NCBI RefSeq assembly: GCF_003943815.1
Contig: NZ_RJNA01000010.1
Span: forward strand, 251 to 64,250
Source of the DNA: Streptococcus cristatus
GTDB lineage: Bacteria; Bacillota; Bacilli; Lactobacillales; Streptococcaceae
DNA length: 64,000 nt
Reading direction: 5' to 3'
Of the stretch, positions 36,776 through 45,603 are shown in pieces (the stretch's first letter is position 1; each line of letters begins with the position of its first letter). Below the pieces are notes generated by a model. The model was not told the DNA's origin. It worked only from the letters and a program-made list of their open reading frames with translations, and made no database searches. The position numbers and the translations under genes were made by a program.

Positions 36776-37663
36776 TTAATATTCCACATCATTACCGAGG
36801 ATCTTGAACTGGGCGAAACTGATAATCGCAATCATAATCGCTAGAAAGACTCCCATGGTGTTTGCATAGCCATATTCAGATAGCTTGAAGGCTTTTTCAT
36901 ATAGATAGTACATAAGCGTACTAGTTGAGTAGTTTGGTCCACCTGATGTCAACAGCTGAATCAAGGCGAAACATTGGAATGAGTTAATAGTTGTGATAAT
37001 AGCGATATAAAGTGTCGTTGGCAAAAGGCTCGGCCATTTGATCTTCCAAAAGACTTGCATCTCTGTTGCCCCATCCACACGCGCAGCCTCCACTAGAGAA
37101 TTATCGATATTTCCCATAGCTGCAATGTAGAGAATGATCGGCTGACCGACAGATGTTGTCAGCAAAATAACAATAATAGCAGCCAAGGCCCACTGTTTGT
37201 CTCCCAACCAAGAAATGTTTTGGTTGATGATATGGCCAGATTTCAAAACAAAGTTCAAAATACCAGACAAGGGATCGTAGATCCACTTCCACACGACTGT
37301 CACGGCAACACTACCTGTAACAACCGGTAGGAAGAAGACAAAACGGTAGAAAGAGCGAGAAACAGCATTCATCTCATAGGTTTGTGAAGCTACAAACAAA
37401 GAGAAGAGCACAACTACTGGCACAGAGCCGATTACAATAATAACTGTATTAATGAGTGACTTAACAAAAACTGGATCATTGAACATCCGAATGTAGTTAT
37501 CAAACCCAACGAATGTAAATGAGGTCATTGTATAATTAAAGAAACTAGTGATAAATCCCATTATCATAGGCGCCAAAACAAATACTGTAAAGAATATAAG
37601 AATTGGAGCTAAAAACGCATATGATATTAGGGTTTCTTTCATTCTGATTTTATTGACTTTCAC
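36776..37663 (-). CDS. sugar ABC transporter permease (first), sialic acid uptake
   Basis: A 295-residue MalF-like permease with six helices. The coupling loop reads SLVEAARVDGATEMQVFWKIKWP near 195. The start is a GTG at 37663, nine bases after AGAGGGG; the upstream TTG overlaps that site. It lies 17 bases before the second permease gene and about 95 bases after the SBP gene, with a stem-loop between. Confidence 0.87.
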   Translation of the reverse strand: MKVNKIRMKETLISYAFLAPILIFFTVFVLAPMIMGFITSFFNYTMTSFTFVGFDNYIRMFNDPVFVKSLINTVIIVIGSVPVVVLFSLFVASQTYEMNAVSRSFYRFVFFLPVVTGSVAVTVVWKWIYDPLSGILNFVLKSGHIINQNISWLGDKQWALAAIIVILLTTSVGQPIILYIAAMGNIDNSLVEAARVDGATEMQVFWKIKWPSLLPTTLYIAIITTINSFQCFALIQLLTSGGPNYSTSTLMYYLYEKAFKLSEYGYANTMGVFLAIMIAIISFAQFKILGNDVEY

Positions 37664-37701
37664 AATGAGGTACCCCTCTTTCAAGATTTTCTAACAAAAT
37701 A

Positions 37702-37742
37702 CCCCTTTTTCCATTTTTAGAGACTGACAACAGAAAAAGGGG
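37702..37742 (-). promoter_or_regulatory. stem-loop between SBP and permease genes
   Basis: CCCCTTTTTC (37702-37711) and GAAAAAGGGG (37733-37742) form a perfect 10-bp stem with a 21-nt loop. On the minus strand only TATTTTG follows. Such hairpins after a binding-protein gene commonly protect its message or attenuate readthrough, giving more SBP than permease. Confidence 0.6.
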
Positions 37743-37758
37743 CGGATTTTAAACTTGC

Positions 37759-39126
<1,368 letters not shown>

Positions 39127-39140
39127 TTACCTGCCTATTG

Positions 39141-39180
39141 GAGAGTGGGACAGACCTCTTTCATTAGGCGCCCCAGCCTC
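39141..39180. repeat. internally deleted copy of the intergenic repeat
   Basis: GAGAGTGGGACAG (39141-39153) matches the outer end of hairpin A, and CCCAGCCTC (39172-39180) followed by GTTTTT matches the outer end of hairpin C. Everything between is missing apart from about 18 unrelated bases. The two ends can still pair with each other (GAGxxTGGG with CCCAxxCTC). It lies in the 240-bp gap between msmK and the SBP gene. Confidence 0.65.
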
Positions 39181-39224
39181 GTTTTTCCTGTGTTATTCTC
39201 TGGACAAGCGTCCACCTATATTTG

Positions 39225-39253
39225 ATTAAAATCCTAAACTTTTAAAAGTACAA
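39225..39253 (-). promoter_or_regulatory. possible internal promoter before the SBP gene
   Basis: Minus-strand TTGTAC (39248-39253), 17-nt spacer, TTTAAT (39225-39230). It is weaker than consensus. If active it would let the SBP-permease-nanA-nanK part be expressed apart from nanE-msmK. An inverted repeat CCTAAAAT/ATTTTAGG (39283-39313) lies just after msmK. Confidence 0.35.
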
Positions 39254-39318
39254 TCACTCCTTCTCTGTGACCTTTCTTTTATCCTAAAATAAAGTCAGTC
39301 AGTTCATTTTAGGTTGTT

Positions 39319-40455
39319 TTACAAAGTAATTCGTTTTTGAGTCTCACTATCAAACAGATGACTCTTAGGTAGTTTGAAGGTAAAGCGAAGCTTCGAACCT
39401 GGCTCCAGATAATTGGAAGCATCTACCTTGGCTGAAAACTCTTGGCTGCCCACCTTACAGTAGAGCACTGAGTCACTACCCAGCAACTCTGACACGACAA
39501 CTTCCGCATCGACCACATCACCAGGGAAAGTATCTTCTACAATCAAGTCGGCTGAGATATCCTCTGGTCGGATACCCAAGATAACTTTCTTACCTTGGTA
39601 GCCCTTTTCTGTCAAAAGCTTCTCTTGACCACCTGTCAGGGTAAGATTGAGTTGATCACCATCAGTCAGTTGATGACCAGATACCATCACTTCAAAGAAG
39701 TTCATAGCTGGACTGCCGATAAAGCCCGCAACAAACTTATTCGCTGGTTCATTGTAAAGCTCTTGCGGAGTTCCGACTTGCTCGATACGACCGATAGTTC
39801 CCGTGCCCGCTTCATTTTTCGTCGCTGACATGATAACAATGCGGTCGGCCAAGGTCATTGCCTCGGTTTGGTCGTGGGTAACGTAGATGGTTGTTGCTCC
39901 GATACGGCGGTGGATTTTGGCAATCTCAGCACGCATGGACACCCGCAGTTTCGCATCCAAGTTTGACAAAGGTTCATCCATCAGGAAAACCTTGGCATCT
40001 CGGACGATGGCCCGTCCCATAGCTACCCGTTGACGTTGACCACCAGACAAGTCCGCTGGTTTGCGGTCTAGAAACTCTTTCAAACCAAGGATTTCAGCTG
40101 CTTCTTGCACCCGTTTGTCGATATCTTCCTTGCTGTACTTGCGCAGTTTCAATCCGAACGCCATGTTGTCATAGACTGTCATGTGTGGATAGAGGGCATA
40201 GTTCTGGAAAACCATGGCAATATCACGATCCTTGGGAGCAATATCATTGACTAATGTCTCATCAATGTAGAGCTCGCCCTCAGTGATGTCCTCCAGTCCC
40301 GCAATCATACGCAGCGTTGTGGATTTCCCACATCCAGAAGGGCCAACAAAGACGATAAATTCTTTGTCTTTGATTTGCAAGTCGAAATTTTCTACAGAGT
40401 AGAAATCACTATTAGGATATTTTTTGTAGAGCTTATTTAACTTTAAGGTCGTCAT
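39319..40455 (-). CDS. msmK: sugar ABC transporter ATP-binding protein, MsmK/UgpC type
   Basis: A 378-residue ATPase of the CUT1 type. Walker A is GPSGCGKSTTL near 37, the signature LSGGQRQRVAMGRA near 135, Walker B VFLMDEPLSN near 157, and the H-loop YVTHDQTEA near 190. A C-terminal TOBE-type regulatory domain (about 240-378) follows. In pneumococci one MsmK serves several sugar importers; here the gene lies inside the nan operon, 14 bases after nanE. It may still energise other importers. Confidence 0.92.
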   Translation of the reverse strand: MTTLKLNKLYKKYPNSDFYSVENFDLQIKDKEFIVFVGPSGCGKSTTLRMIAGLEDITEGELYIDETLVNDIAPKDRDIAMVFQNYALYPHMTVYDNMAFGLKLRKYSKEDIDKRVQEAAEILGLKEFLDRKPADLSGGQRQRVAMGRAIVRDAKVFLMDEPLSNLDAKLRVSMRAEIAKIHRRIGATTIYVTHDQTEAMTLADRIVIMSATKNEAGTGTIGRIEQVGTPQELYNEPANKFVAGFIGSPAMNFFEVMVSGHQLTDGDQLNLTLTGGQEKLLTEKGYQGKKVILGIRPEDISADLIVEDTFPGDVVDAEVVVSELLGSDSVLYCKVGSQEFSAKVDASNYLEPGSKLRFTFKLPKSHLFDSETQKRITL

Positions 40456-40469
40456 TGCTTTACCTCACT

Positions 40470-41168
40470 TTATTTTACTGCTGCAACGAAACGCTCGGTG
40501 ATTTCCTTTGGTCGAGTAATAGCTCCGCCTACTACAATACCGCGGACACCCAAATCATGGATTTGCTTAGCCTGATCTGGATAATGAATCTTGCCCTCAG
40601 CAATCACATCTACCCCCGCATCACAGAGCTTCTTGACCAGTTCAAAATCTGGTCCGTCTACCTTAGGACTGTAGGAAGTGTAGCCTGATAAGGTCGTACC
40701 GACAAAGTCAACGCCAGCTGCTACAGCTGCCACGCCTTCCTCAAAGGTACTGATGTCAGCCATCAGCAGTTGCTGCGGATATTTCTCCTTGACTTGTCGG
40801 ATAAAGTCCTCAATCTTTAAACCATCATAGCGTTCCCGCTGGGTGCAGTCCAGAGCGATAACCTCGATATCAAGGGCAGCCAGCTCATCCACTTCCCGCA
40901 TGGTCGCAGTGATAAAAGGCTCCTGTGGTGGATAGTCCCGTTTGATAATCCCAATAATCGGGAGCTCGGTTACTTCCTTAATCTCCTTGATGTCTCGCAC
41001 GCTGTTGGCTCGAATACCAACTGCCCCGCCCTCTTCAGCCGCCTTGACCAAGAGAGGAATGACACCGCCAGCCTCCGTATAGAGGGGCTCATGAGGCAGA
41101 GCTTGACAGGAAACGATAATGCCATCTTTGATTTTTGCAATTAATTGATCTTTGCTAATCTGTGACAT
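40470..41168 (-). CDS. nanE: N-acetylmannosamine-6-phosphate 2-epimerase
   Basis: A 232-residue TIM-barrel epimerase turning ManNAc-6-P into GlcNAc-6-P. It starts with [20 protein letters not shown] near 18. [11 protein letters not shown] holds the catalytic lysine, [12 protein letters not shown] follows near 100, and [14 protein letters not shown]-type and [11 protein letters not shown] close the barrel with the phosphate site. It is the first gene of the nan operon, under the promoter/cre at 41217-41246. Confidence 0.95.
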   Translation of the reverse strand: MSQISKDQLIAKIKDGIIVSCQALPHEPLYTEAGGVIPLLVKAAEEGGAVGIRANSVRDIKEIKEVTELPIIGIIKRDYPPQEPFITATMREVDELAALDIEVIALDCTQRERYDGLKIEDFIRQVKEKYPQQLLMADISTFEEGVAAVAAGVDFVGTTLSGYTSYSPKVDGPDFELVKKLCDAGVDVIAEGKIHYPDQAKQIHDLGVRGIVVGGAITRPKEITERFVAAVK

Positions 41169-41216
41169 AAATAATCTCTCCTTTTTCTATGTTTTCTCCG
41201 TTCTTTTTATAATGTC

Positions 41217-41246
41217 ATTATATACAAAAAATAAAGCGCTTTCAAT
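41217..41246 (-). promoter_or_regulatory. nan operon promoter with cre over the -35
   Basis: Minus-strand TTGAAA (41240-41245), 17-nt spacer, TATAAT (41217-41222). The 16-mer ATTGAAAGCGCTTTAT (41231-41246) is a near-palindromic CcpA cre that covers the -35 box. This predicts catabolite repression by direct occlusion. The RpiR operator is not obvious to me. Confidence 0.75.
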
Positions 41247-41367
41247 AAGTTTTGAGATTTAGATTTTAGTTTCTAAAAACCGACTTCCTTTCTTAAAAGC
41301 TGAAACTACTTTCAGGATTAGAAGTGTTTCTACAAAAAAGTTGTAATAGATTTTGAATAATTTACCA

Positions 41368-41400
41368 TAAAAAGCCTGAAATTATGCTAATCTCAGGCTT
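41368..41400 (-). terminator. terminator after the esterase gene
   Basis: AAGCCTGA (41372-41379) pairs with TCAGGCTT (41393-41400), followed on the minus strand by TTTATGG. It separates the esterase transcript from the nan promoter. Confidence 0.75.
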
Positions 41401-41426
41401 AGTTTCTTTCTTACTACCATCTATTT

Positions 41427-42425
41427 TTACCAGTCTTTAAAAGCTTCCAGCAAAGAAGGATGGTCAATCTTTGAGCCACAAAGCCAGTTGAAGACCCTAT
41501 CATTGACATAGACATTCATGGCTTCATGCTCGTACTCTGGCATGAGATGGTGCTCCTTAGTACACTCCAGCCGGTTGTAAATCGCAAACTGGGTAATCGG
41601 ATAACAAACATCGTCAGCAAGTCCTGTTATCATCCGCACGCTCCCTTGAATGCGGTGAGCCATATTTTTCACATCGATATAGGACAAGGTCTGAATAATC
41701 TCATCCTCCGTTTCGTGGAAAGGATCGTGGAATTTAAAATAACGAAAGAGCTCATCATAGGCCTCACTGGTATTGCCAATCTCCAACACCCTCCGAAAGT
41801 CTGACAAGAAAGGATAGATAGCCACTGCCTGCTTAATGCGCGGATTGAGAGCCGCTGCCACCAAAGCCAAGGCTCCGCCCTGAGAAGCACCATAACTGGA
41901 TAGATGCTCCTCGTCCACAAGGTCCAAACTCGCCACAATCTCAACCAAGCTGTAAATATCCAGATAGACATCCTTATAAAAGAGACACTCTGGTCCATCT
42001 ACTGCCCCACGGATAATCTGACCCTTGACCGTATTGCCCCTTACAGGCGCCCCTCCATCCAAGGAATAGCCTGACTGGCCGCGTACATCCATAGATACAA
42101 CACCATAGCCAGCAACCGTATAAGCTAGCATATCGGACCAATCCCAGCCACGCCCCATATAACCGTGGAAATGAAAGATAATCGGAACTTTTTTACTCGA
42201 TTTAGGAAGGACCATACGGGCATAGGTTCGCCCCTGATTCGTCCCCTCAAAAACTAGCTCATAGCAGGTTACCCCAGCGATTTGAAAGTCTTTTTCAATC
42301 AGCTGATAGTCCGGCAAGCCACTCAAACTGCTAATCTGACGATCCCAAAAAGCATCAAAATCTGCTGGAACTTCATCTCTACCTCTATAATCTTTTGCTT
42401 CTGCTAATAAATCTGGATTGCGCAT
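41427..42425 (-). CDS. acetyl xylan esterase (AXE1)/cephalosporin-C deacetylase family esterase
   Basis: A 332-residue alpha/beta hydrolase of the AXE1 family (carbohydrate esterase 7-like). The nucleophile elbow is SYGASQGGAL near 180, VVSMDVRGQSGYS near 120 is the typical DxRGQ oxyanion region, and the Asp and His (GLADDVCYP near 265, EYEHEAMN near 300) complete the triad. There is no signal peptide. Xylan is an unlikely substrate for an oral streptococcus; next to the nan operon, removal of O-acetyl groups from imported sialic acids is a reasonable guess. The ATG at 42425 follows GGAGG. Confidence 0.8.
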   Translation of the reverse strand: MRNPDLLAEAKDYRGRDEVPADFDAFWDRQISSLSGLPDYQLIEKDFQIAGVTCYELVFEGTNQGRTYARMVLPKSSKKVPIIFHFHGYMGRGWDWSDMLAYTVAGYGVVSMDVRGQSGYSLDGGAPVRGNTVKGQIIRGAVDGPECLFYKDVYLDIYSLVEIVASLDLVDEEHLSSYGASQGGALALVAAALNPRIKQAVAIYPFLSDFRRVLEIGNTSEAYDELFRYFKFHDPFHETEDEIIQTLSYIDVKNMAHRIQGSVRMITGLADDVCYPITQFAIYNRLECTKEHHLMPEYEHEAMNVYVNDRVFNWLCGSKIDHPSLLEAFKDW

Positions 42426-42449
42426 CTTATCCTCCAACACTATTGTTTT

Positions 42450-42495
42450 TGTAAACCCTTACAGAAATAATAGCACAGTGCCTTCCCTTTTTCAA
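42450..42495 (-). promoter_or_regulatory. esterase promoter with cre-like palindrome
   Basis: Minus-strand TTGAAA (42490-42495), 17-nt spacer, TATTAT (42467-42472). The palindrome TGTAAGGGTTTACA (42450-42463) lies downstream of the -10; it resembles a cre, but the central CG is replaced, so CcpA binding is less certain than at nanE. Confidence 0.6.
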
Positions 42496-42636
42496 TCCTT
42501 TGCAATATTAAGAATTTAATTTCTGTTTTTGCTGTGATTCTTTTTCTTTTTGAAACTAGTTTCAAAAGAGCTTTCTAGCCTATCTTTTCCCTAGTTTTTA
42601 GAAAGTCGTCTATTTCATACATTTTAAAGAAAGAAA

Positions 42637-42659
42637 AATCCCTCATTTAGTGAGGGATT
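42637..42659 (-). terminator. terminator after adhE
   Basis: AATCCCTC pairs with GAGGGATT around a 7-nt loop, followed on the minus strand by TTTCTTTC. It lies ten bases past the adhE stop codon. Confidence 0.85.
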
Positions 42660-42668
42660 GATTCTACA

Positions 42669-45323
42669 TTATTTACGACGTCCTGGACGTTCTCCGTAGC
42701 CATAGTAAGCATCTGCCATGATTTCTTCCATGTCAGCTACCATTGGTAAGCGTGGGTTTGCAGGTGAACATTGGTCTTCATAAGCAAGCAATGCAATTTC
42801 ATGCAAGCTGTCTTTCCAAACTTTTTCATCTATTCCGAAGCCTTTGAAGTTCATTGTGATTCCAACTGCTTCACCAAGATCGTAAACTGCTTTGGCATAA
42901 GCTTCAACTGCTTCTTCTGGAGTTGAGTGAGGCAAGCCAAGCATTTTCGCGATGTCTTGAAATTTCTCATCAGCTTTCCAGTAGTTGTACTTAGGCCATG
43001 TAGTAGTCTTAGACGGGCGAGTACCGTTGTAACGGATGACGTATGGAAGCAAGATTGCGTTTGTACGTCCGTGAACAGTATGGTGAACACCACCGATCTT
43101 GTGGGCCATTGAGTGGCTCATACCAAGGAAGGCATTGGCAAAGGCCATACCAGCCATTGTAGACGCATTATGCATTTTTTCACGTGCTTCTGGGTCAGCT
43201 GTCTTAACAGATTTTTCCAACCATTCAAAGACAAGCTTGATCGTTTGAAGCGCAATACCGTCTGTGTAGTCGTTAGCGAAGTTTGAAGTATAGGCTTCAG
43301 TCGCGTGAGTCAAGACGTCCATACCTGTATCAGCTGCGATAAAGTCTGGAACGGATTCAACCAAAGCAGGGTCAACAATGGCAATAGTTGGTGTCAATGA
43401 GTAGTCAGCCAATGGGTATTTGCGGTTGTTTTTCTTATCAGAGATAACAGCAAATGGTGTTACTTCTGAACCTGTACCTGAAGTCGTTGGGATACCGATG
43501 TACTTCGCTTTCTTACCAAGTGATGGGAAGCGGAAGGCACGTTTACGGATATCCATGAATTTTTGAACCAAGTCACGGAAGTCGATTTCTGGTTGCTCGT
43601 AGAAGAGCCACATTACTTTCGCCGCATCCATTGGAGAACCACCACCAAGAGCGATGATTGTATCTGGTTCAAATGCTTTCATCACTTCCGCACCACGTTC
43701 TACAGTTGTGATGTCTGGATCTGGTTCAACATCTGAGAAGACTTGGATCGTTACACGGTTGCTACGGGCGTTCAATTGATCGATCACACGTTGAACAAAG
43801 CCAAGTTTTTCGATAGATTTGTCAGTAACGATCATAACGCGTTCAATATCTTCACATGTTTGAAGGTATTGGATAGAGTTGCGCTCGAAGTAAATTTTTG
43901 AAGGAACTTTAAACCATTGCATATTATTTCTACGTTTCCCTACTTTCTTGATGTTTAGAAGGTTAATAGCGCTCACGTTATCACCAACTGAGTTACGTCC
44001 GTATGAACCACATCCAAGTGTCAAGGATGGAATGAAGGCATTATATACGTCCCCGATACCACCGAAAGTAGATGGAGAGTTCCAGATAATCCGCATCGCT
44101 TTGATTTCAGTACCAAAGCGTTTAGCCAATTCTTCGTCTTTTGTATGGATAGCTGCTGAGTGACCAAGTCCGTTAAATTCAACCATTTGACGAGCTTTTT
44201 TAAGACCGTCTTCTCTATCTTCAGCTTTCAAGACAGCGATAACTGGTGACAATTTTTCACGAGTCAATGGCTCATTTGGACCTACTTCCGCACATTCTGC
44301 AGCCAAGATGTTTGTACCTTCTGGTACTTTAAAGCCTGCTTGTTCTGCAATCCATGCAGCTGGTTTACCAACGATGTTTGCATTCAGTTTAGCACCAGCA
44401 CAGTTCTTGCTGTTTGCTTTAGCACCAAAGCAGAATTCTTCAAGAAGAGCTTTTTCTTTTTTGTTTACAAAATAAGTGTGGTATGACTTGAATTCTTCTA
44501 CAAATTCGTCATAAACTTCCTTGTCAATAATCACCGCTTGCTCAGATGCGCAGACCATACCATTGTCAAATGATTTAGACATCACGATGTCATGAGCAGC
44601 TTGGCGAAGGTCAGCAGATTTTTCGATGTAAGCTGGTACGTTTCCGGCACCAACCCCAAGAGCTGGTTTCCCACAAGAGTATGCAGCTTTAACCATGGCA
44701 TTACCACCAGTTGCAAGGATGGTTGCAATACCATCGTGGTTCATCAAAGCTGCTGTTGCTTCCATAGATGGCTGAGTAATCCATTGCACACAGTTTTCAG
44801 GTGCGCCAGCTGCAATTGCTGCGTCACGAACGATTTGCGCTGCGTGAGCAGATGATTCCTGAGCAGATGGGTGGAAGGCAAAAACGATTGGATTACGTGT
44901 CTTCAAGGCAATCAATGCTTTAAAAATTGCTGTTGATGTTGGGTTCGTTGTTGGAGTGATACCACAAATAACTCCGACAGGCTCAGCAATCTTTGTCAGT
45001 CCAGTAACAGGATCATCTTCGATAACACCAACAGTCTTCACACCACGCATGTTGTTGACAACGTGTTCACAGGCAAAGAGATTTTTCGTTGCCTTGTCTT
45101 CAAATACACCACGACCAGTTTCTTCAACCGCGTGTTGAGCAAGGATCCCGTGTGCATCAAGAGCTGCAACTGAAGCTTTTGCTACGATGTAATCTACTTG
45201 CTCTTGATTTAGTTTTCTCATTTCTTCAAGAGCTAGGAGACCTTTTTGCACAAGCTCATCAACATGTTTTTCTGCCGCTAGCACTTTATCTTCTTGTTCA
45301 ACAGTTTTCTTCTTATCAGCCAT
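42669..45323 (-). CDS. adhE: bifunctional acetaldehyde-CoA/alcohol dehydrogenase
   Basis: An 884-residue fusion. The N-terminal aldehyde dehydrogenase domain (about 1-440) has the catalytic Cys in FDNGMVCASEQAV near 250. The C-terminal iron alcohol dehydrogenase domain (about 455-870) has GGGSPMDAAKVMW near 545 and metal-binding histidines in GMSHSMAHKIGGVHHTVHGR near 715-735. It reduces acetyl-CoA to ethanol and regenerates NAD+ in mixed-acid fermentation; family members form spirosomes. GGAGG precedes the ATG, and the upstream region carries Rex-like and cre-like sites. Confidence 0.97.
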   Translation of the reverse strand: MADKKKTVEQEDKVLAAEKHVDELVQKGLLALEEMRKLNQEQVDYIVAKASVAALDAHGILAQHAVEETGRGVFEDKATKNLFACEHVVNNMRGVKTVGVIEDDPVTGLTKIAEPVGVICGITPTTNPTSTAIFKALIALKTRNPIVFAFHPSAQESSAHAAQIVRDAAIAAGAPENCVQWITQPSMEATAALMNHDGIATILATGGNAMVKAAYSCGKPALGVGAGNVPAYIEKSADLRQAAHDIVMSKSFDNGMVCASEQAVIIDKEVYDEFVEEFKSYHTYFVNKKEKALLEEFCFGAKANSKNCAGAKLNANIVGKPAAWIAEQAGFKVPEGTNILAAECAEVGPNEPLTREKLSPVIAVLKAEDREDGLKKARQMVEFNGLGHSAAIHTKDEELAKRFGTEIKAMRIIWNSPSTFGGIGDVYNAFIPSLTLGCGSYGRNSVGDNVSAINLLNIKKVGKRRNNMQWFKVPSKIYFERNSIQYLQTCEDIERVMIVTDKSIEKLGFVQRVIDQLNARSNRVTIQVFSDVEPDPDITTVERGAEVMKAFEPDTIIALGGGSPMDAAKVMWLFYEQPEIDFRDLVQKFMDIRKRAFRFPSLGKKAKYIGIPTTSGTGSEVTPFAVISDKKNNRKYPLADYSLTPTIAIVDPALVESVPDFIAADTGMDVLTHATEAYTSNFANDYTDGIALQTIKLVFEWLEKSVKTADPEAREKMHNASTMAGMAFANAFLGMSHSMAHKIGGVHHTVHGRTNAILLPYVIRYNGTRPSKTTTWPKYNYWKADEKFQDIAKMLGLPHSTPEEAVEAYAKAVYDLGEAVGITMNFKGFGIDEKVWKDSLHEIALLAYEDQCSPANPRLPMVADMEEIMADAYYGYGERPGRRK

Positions 45324-45373
45324 TATAATCCTCCAATGGTTTCTGCCAAAAGGTTAGATGAAGATTTTAACCT

Positions 45374-45391
45374 TTGTTAATTTTTTCACAA
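45374..45391 (-). promoter_or_regulatory. candidate Rex operator of adhE
   Basis: The 18-mer TTGTTAATTTTTTCACAA differs at one position from the symmetric Rex pattern TTGTGAA-N4-TTCACAA. It lies just downstream of the adhE -10, where a repressor would block transcription. Rex senses NADH/NAD+ and controls fermentation genes in streptococci; the assignment is by pattern only. Confidence 0.6.
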
Positions 45392-45395
45392 TATA

Positions 45396-45432
45396 ATTAT
45401 ACTCTATTCCTACAAATTTGTAAACACTTTCA
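45396..45432 (-). promoter_or_regulatory. adhE promoter with overlapping cre-like site
   Basis: Minus-strand TTTACA (45419-45424), 17-nt spacer, TATAAT (45396-45401). TGAAAGTGTTTACA (45419-45432) overlaps the -35 and resembles a cre. A second cre-like TGTTAGCGCTTTCT lies at 45546-45559. Confidence 0.7.
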
Positions 45433-45569
45433 ACAAAAGTTCACAAACTTTTTATGGATTATTTTTTAAACACTGATATTTCAGGCTTTTTTACTAAATT
45501 CTATATCTATTCTCAAAAATTTCACATACTTTTCTCTAAAAAATGTGTTAGCGCTTTCTTTTTTGTTAT

Positions 45570-45603
45570 AAAACTAGCTCGGCTAAATAACCGAGCTAGT
45601 TTT
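45570..45603 (-). terminator. terminator overlapping the acyltransferase stop codon
   Basis: AAAACTAGCTCGG pairs with CCGAGCTAGTTTT (45591-45603) around a 7-nt loop. On the minus strand TTTTATAAC follows. The stem includes part of the last codon of the acyltransferase gene. Confidence 0.75.

Noticed and set aside
42927-45328. Several plus-strand frames opposite adhE
   Set aside because: All are antisense to a full-length adhE with intact catalytic motifs.
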